Assembly: GCA_943325425.2 (NCBI GenBank)
Contig: CALPPJ020000056.1
Location: 1 to 7,512, forward strand
Length of the DNA stretch: 7,512 nt
Source: Bifidobacterium breve
GTDB taxonomy: Bacteria > Actinomycetota > Acidimicrobiia > Acidimicrobiales > Ilumatobacteraceae
Reading direction: 5' to 3'
Numbering within the stretch: the first letter of the stretch is position 1; each line of letters begins with the position of its first letter. Below the pieces are notes generated by a model. It was not told the DNA's origin. It did no database searches and worked only from the letters and a program-made list of their open reading frames with translations. The position numbers were made by a program, and so were the translations under genes. This document shows positions 5,503-7,512 of this stretch, piece by piece.

Positions 5503-7512
5503 CTACGGGCGTTGGTGAAGAGCCAGTAGTAAGACCCCGGATGCGCCCGCTTCTCGCAGAAGCGCACCAGCAACTGTGGCTGTCCAGCGAGTGCGAACCT
5601 CAGTTGATACCAATAGAACCGGACCTCGGGGCAATTCAAAATCGGGCTTCATCTGGATCGCCTTTTCAAGGTGAGCGACAACTGGAGTCGAGGCTGCCTC
5701 ATCAGGGGGTGCCGAACCAGTCCAACTAAATACGTCCACCAACGGCAACTTGCCAATTTGCGCAATGTGCTGAGCCAATTGAATATTTGATCGCATATCT
5801 GCTGCCGGCAATGCGACAACTGACGTGGGTCGCGTTTCCCACACCTTGGACCAACGTTTAAGTGTCGCCACTGCCCCATCAAGCATTGATTGAGGTATCT
5901 CGCCAGGTCGTGATCGTGCTAATTCACCCAGTTCAACTGACCAACCTGGATCATCGGCAAATGCAACAGCTCGTCCCGCATTGAGCGCAACAATGTTGCC
6001 CTTACGGCTGACTCCACTTGGCCATTTCTTGCGAGGTTCAATCTCGGCGTCATTGCCACGCATAAACGCTCGGGCCAACATCAACTTCTCATGTGACGGA
6101 GCGTCACCTGGGTGGGGCAACTTTGATGTGCACACCGAGCAACGACCACATGCCGCCGGTTCAGGATCATCAAGCGACATTTGCAAATACGCCATCAAAC
6201 ATCCCTCACCATGGGCATATTTGCGCATGATGTCGGCTTCGTGTGAACGCACTTGTTTCAGACCTTCCCACTTTTGGGAGTCATGAACATATGGTTGGCC
6301 TGTCGTCGCCCATGCCGTACCAACTTTTTCAACGACACCTTCAACCGCCAAGATCTTCAGCAATGCTTCAAGTCGACCCCGTCGAACACCGGTTTCAGAT
6401 TCAATCTCGAGCAAGGTTCGCGGCTGATCAAAAAGAGTTGCCAAAACTTTGTTGGCGGTAGATGCTTCAGGAATTGAAGCGGTTGCGAAGTAGTCCCAAA
6501 TGCGCTCGTCGGCATCTGAGGGCAGCAAAACTCCTTCGGCGTGAGCGACTGCACGACCCGCACGTCCAACTTGTTGGTAATACGCAACAGGCGTTGATGG
6601 TGAACCAACATGCACACAGAACCCCAGGTCAGGTTTGTCGTATCCCATTCCGAGAGCCGATGTTGCGACGACTGCTTTGATTTCGTTGTGGCGCAGTCGG
6701 TCTTCGATTGCGACTCGTGAATCGCCATCAAGTTGTCCGGTATAAGCATCAACGTTGTATCCACATGAAGCTAAGAAGGCGGCAAGTTTGTCGGCCTCGG
6801 CCACCGTTAAGACATAGATGATTCCTGAGCCAGGCAGTTGTTCAAGAGCATCGGCGATCCAGGCATAACGTTCAAGCGGACTTAACCCAGGAACAACTGA
6901 CAAGGTGAGAGAAGTACGGGCCAACGTGCCGCGATATGTCACGGTATTTGAACCAAGTTGATCACTCACATCTTTGGTGACGCGTTCATTAGCGGTGGCA
7001 GTTGTTGCCAATACCGAAGCAGTGGGAGTTGAAAGTAGTGCTCGCGCCAAGCGTTGATAATCGGGACGGAAATCAAAACCCCAGTCGCTAATGCAGTGAG
7101 CTTCATCAATCACGATTAATCCGACGCGCGCCAACAGGTCGCCAAGTCGTGCCGCAAATCGTGGATTGCCAAGTCGCTCTGGCGATACCAACAACACATC
7201 AAGCGTGTCGTTGTCGAGTTGACGAAAGACTTCATCCCATTCATCAAAGTTGGTCGAGTTCACAGTGGCGGCCACTAACCCCGCCCGTTCAGCGGCAGCA
7301 ACCTGATCACGCATGAGAGCTAAGAGCGGTGACACCACCAATGTTGGTCCCGAACCTGAATGGCGCAACGCATGAGTAGCTGCCCAATAGACCGCCGACT
7401 TACCCCAACCTGTTGCCTGCACAACTAAGACACGAGATGCAGATTGCAGAACCGCATGTACTGCATCAACTTGATCACCACGAGGACGTGCGTCGGGACC
7501 AGCGAGCCGACC
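5503..7512 (-). CDS. recQ: RecQ-family ATP-dependent DNA helicase with degenerate C-terminal phosphoribosyltransferase-like domain (5' end outside window)
   Basis: The minus-strand frame is open from base 7512 to a TAG at 5505-5503, showing 669 residues. GTG at 7422 is only an internal valine, because helicase sequence (PRGDQVDAV, a Q-motif-like region, then SRVLVV) continues upstream of it. Numbering from the window edge, motifs in order are Walker A ATGWGKS at 33-39, DEAH at 136-139, the aromatic-rich loop CISDWGFDFRPDY next to it, ATTATAN at 169-175 and QQVGRAGR at 313-320. The zinc site C438, C455, C458 and C461 has the same 17/3/3 spacing as E. coli RecQ. EPRKKWP follows at 492-498. The C-terminal 100 or so residues (VVALPAADMRSN at 565-576, PVLLVSTEVRTRWTAT near 631-646) resemble the phosphoribosyltransferase-like tail of actinobacterial RecQ proteins, but the PRPP-loop acidic pair is missing. 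No HRDC domain is seen. RecQ unwinds DNA 3' to 5' in recombination and fork repair. It is a same-strand neighbour of the dehydrogenase, 89 bp away, probably without shared function. Confidence 0.92.
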   Translation of the reverse strand, partial: GRLAGPDARPRGDQVDAVHAVLQSASRVLVVQATGWGKSAVYWAATHALRHSGSGPTLVVSPLLALMRDQVAAAERAGLVAATVNSTNFDEWDEVFRQLDNDTLDVLLVSPERLGNPRFAARLGDLLARVGLIVIDEAHCISDWGFDFRPDYQRLARALLSTPTASVLATTATANERVTKDVSDQLGSNTVTYRGTLARTSLTLSVVPGLSPLERYAWIADALEQLPGSGIIYVLTVAEADKLAAFLASCGYNVDAYTGQLDGDSRVAIEDRLRHNEIKAVVATSALGMGYDKPDLGFCVHVGSPSTPVAYYQQVGRAGRAVAHAEGVLLPSDADERIWDYFATASIPEASTANKVLATLFDQPRTLLEIESETGVRRGRLEALLKILAVEGVVEKVGTAWATTGQPYVHDSQKWEGLKQVRSHEADIMRKYAHGEGCLMAYLQMSLDDPEPAACGRCSVCTSKLPHPGDAPSHEKLMLARAFMRGNDAEIEPRKKWPSGVSRKGNIVALNAGRAVAFADDPGWSVELGELARSRPGEIPQSMLDGAVATLKRWSKVWETRPTSVVALPAADMRSNIQLAQHIAQIGKLPLVDVFSWTGSAPPDEAASTPVVAHLEKAIQMKPDFELPRGPVLLVSTEVRTRWTATVAGALLREAGASGVLLLALHQRP

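Noticed and set aside
6357..6764. 135-codon minus-strand frame inside the helicase gene
   Set aside because: It overlaps the helicase motif VI to zinc region in another frame, with no domain resemblance.
7420..7422. GTG codon as the start of the helicase
   Set aside because: A start here would sit two residues before the Walker A region and remove the preceding strand and Q-motif-like segment. The frame stays open to the window edge with helicase-like sequence, so the gene is truncated by the window, not by biology.
1..7512. Defence island, mobile element or CRISPR-like system
   Set aside because: The RecQ helicase alone is not evidence for a defence system: its neighbours are metabolic and envelope genes, and no nuclease, transposase, integrase, terminal inverted repeat or spacer array was seen.

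Overview
The window looks like ordinary chromosomal DNA from an uncultivated or environmental actinobacterium of moderate GC, by eye near 50%. Two things suggest this. The flavin monooxygenases are closest to the mycobacterial EthA type. The RecQ-like helicase has the actinobacterial form, with an ATGWGKS Walker A, an EPRKxWP motif after the zinc site and a C-terminal phosphoribosyltransferase-like tail. A lineage such as Acidimicrobiia is possible, but this is an inference; no rRNA or tRNA gene is visible. I saw no mobile element, CRISPR array, phage gene or RNA gene.

Layout. At 1-110 (minus) is the first 36 codons of an EthA-like Baeyer-Villiger monooxygenase that runs off the left edge. 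A 136-bp divergent regulatory region follows. At 247-1719 (plus) is a complete paralogue of that monooxygenase, followed 47 bp later on the same strand by an aldo/keto reductase (1767-2645). Only 5 bp further on, the aldo/keto reductase meets a minus-strand pair: a membrane O-acyltransferase of the OafA type with a fused C-terminal SGNH domain (2651-4579), transcribed after an RhlG-like short-chain dehydrogenase (4613-5413, gap 33 bp). Upstream of that pair, an 89-bp spacer carries a perfect 14-bp tandem duplication. Beyond it is the recQ-like helicase (5503 to beyond 7512, minus), whose 5' end is outside the window.

How the genes may fit together. The two monooxygenases, the aldo/keto reductase and the short-chain dehydrogenase are all alcohol/carbonyl/ester chemistry. 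A plausible reading is conversion of alcohols, ketones and esters or lactones of a hydrophobic substrate. The acyltransferase could decorate an envelope glycan or lipid with an acyl group. The sequence does not show the substrate, and the minus-strand pair may be unrelated to the monooxygenases. The helicase is a repair gene and probably only a neighbour.

I do not see a clearly new multi-gene system. The points most worth a second look are the divergent paralogous monooxygenase pair, the decayed phosphoribosyltransferase-like tail of the helicase, and the 14-bp tandem repeat placed where the promoter of the dehydrogenase-acyltransferase pair should lie.
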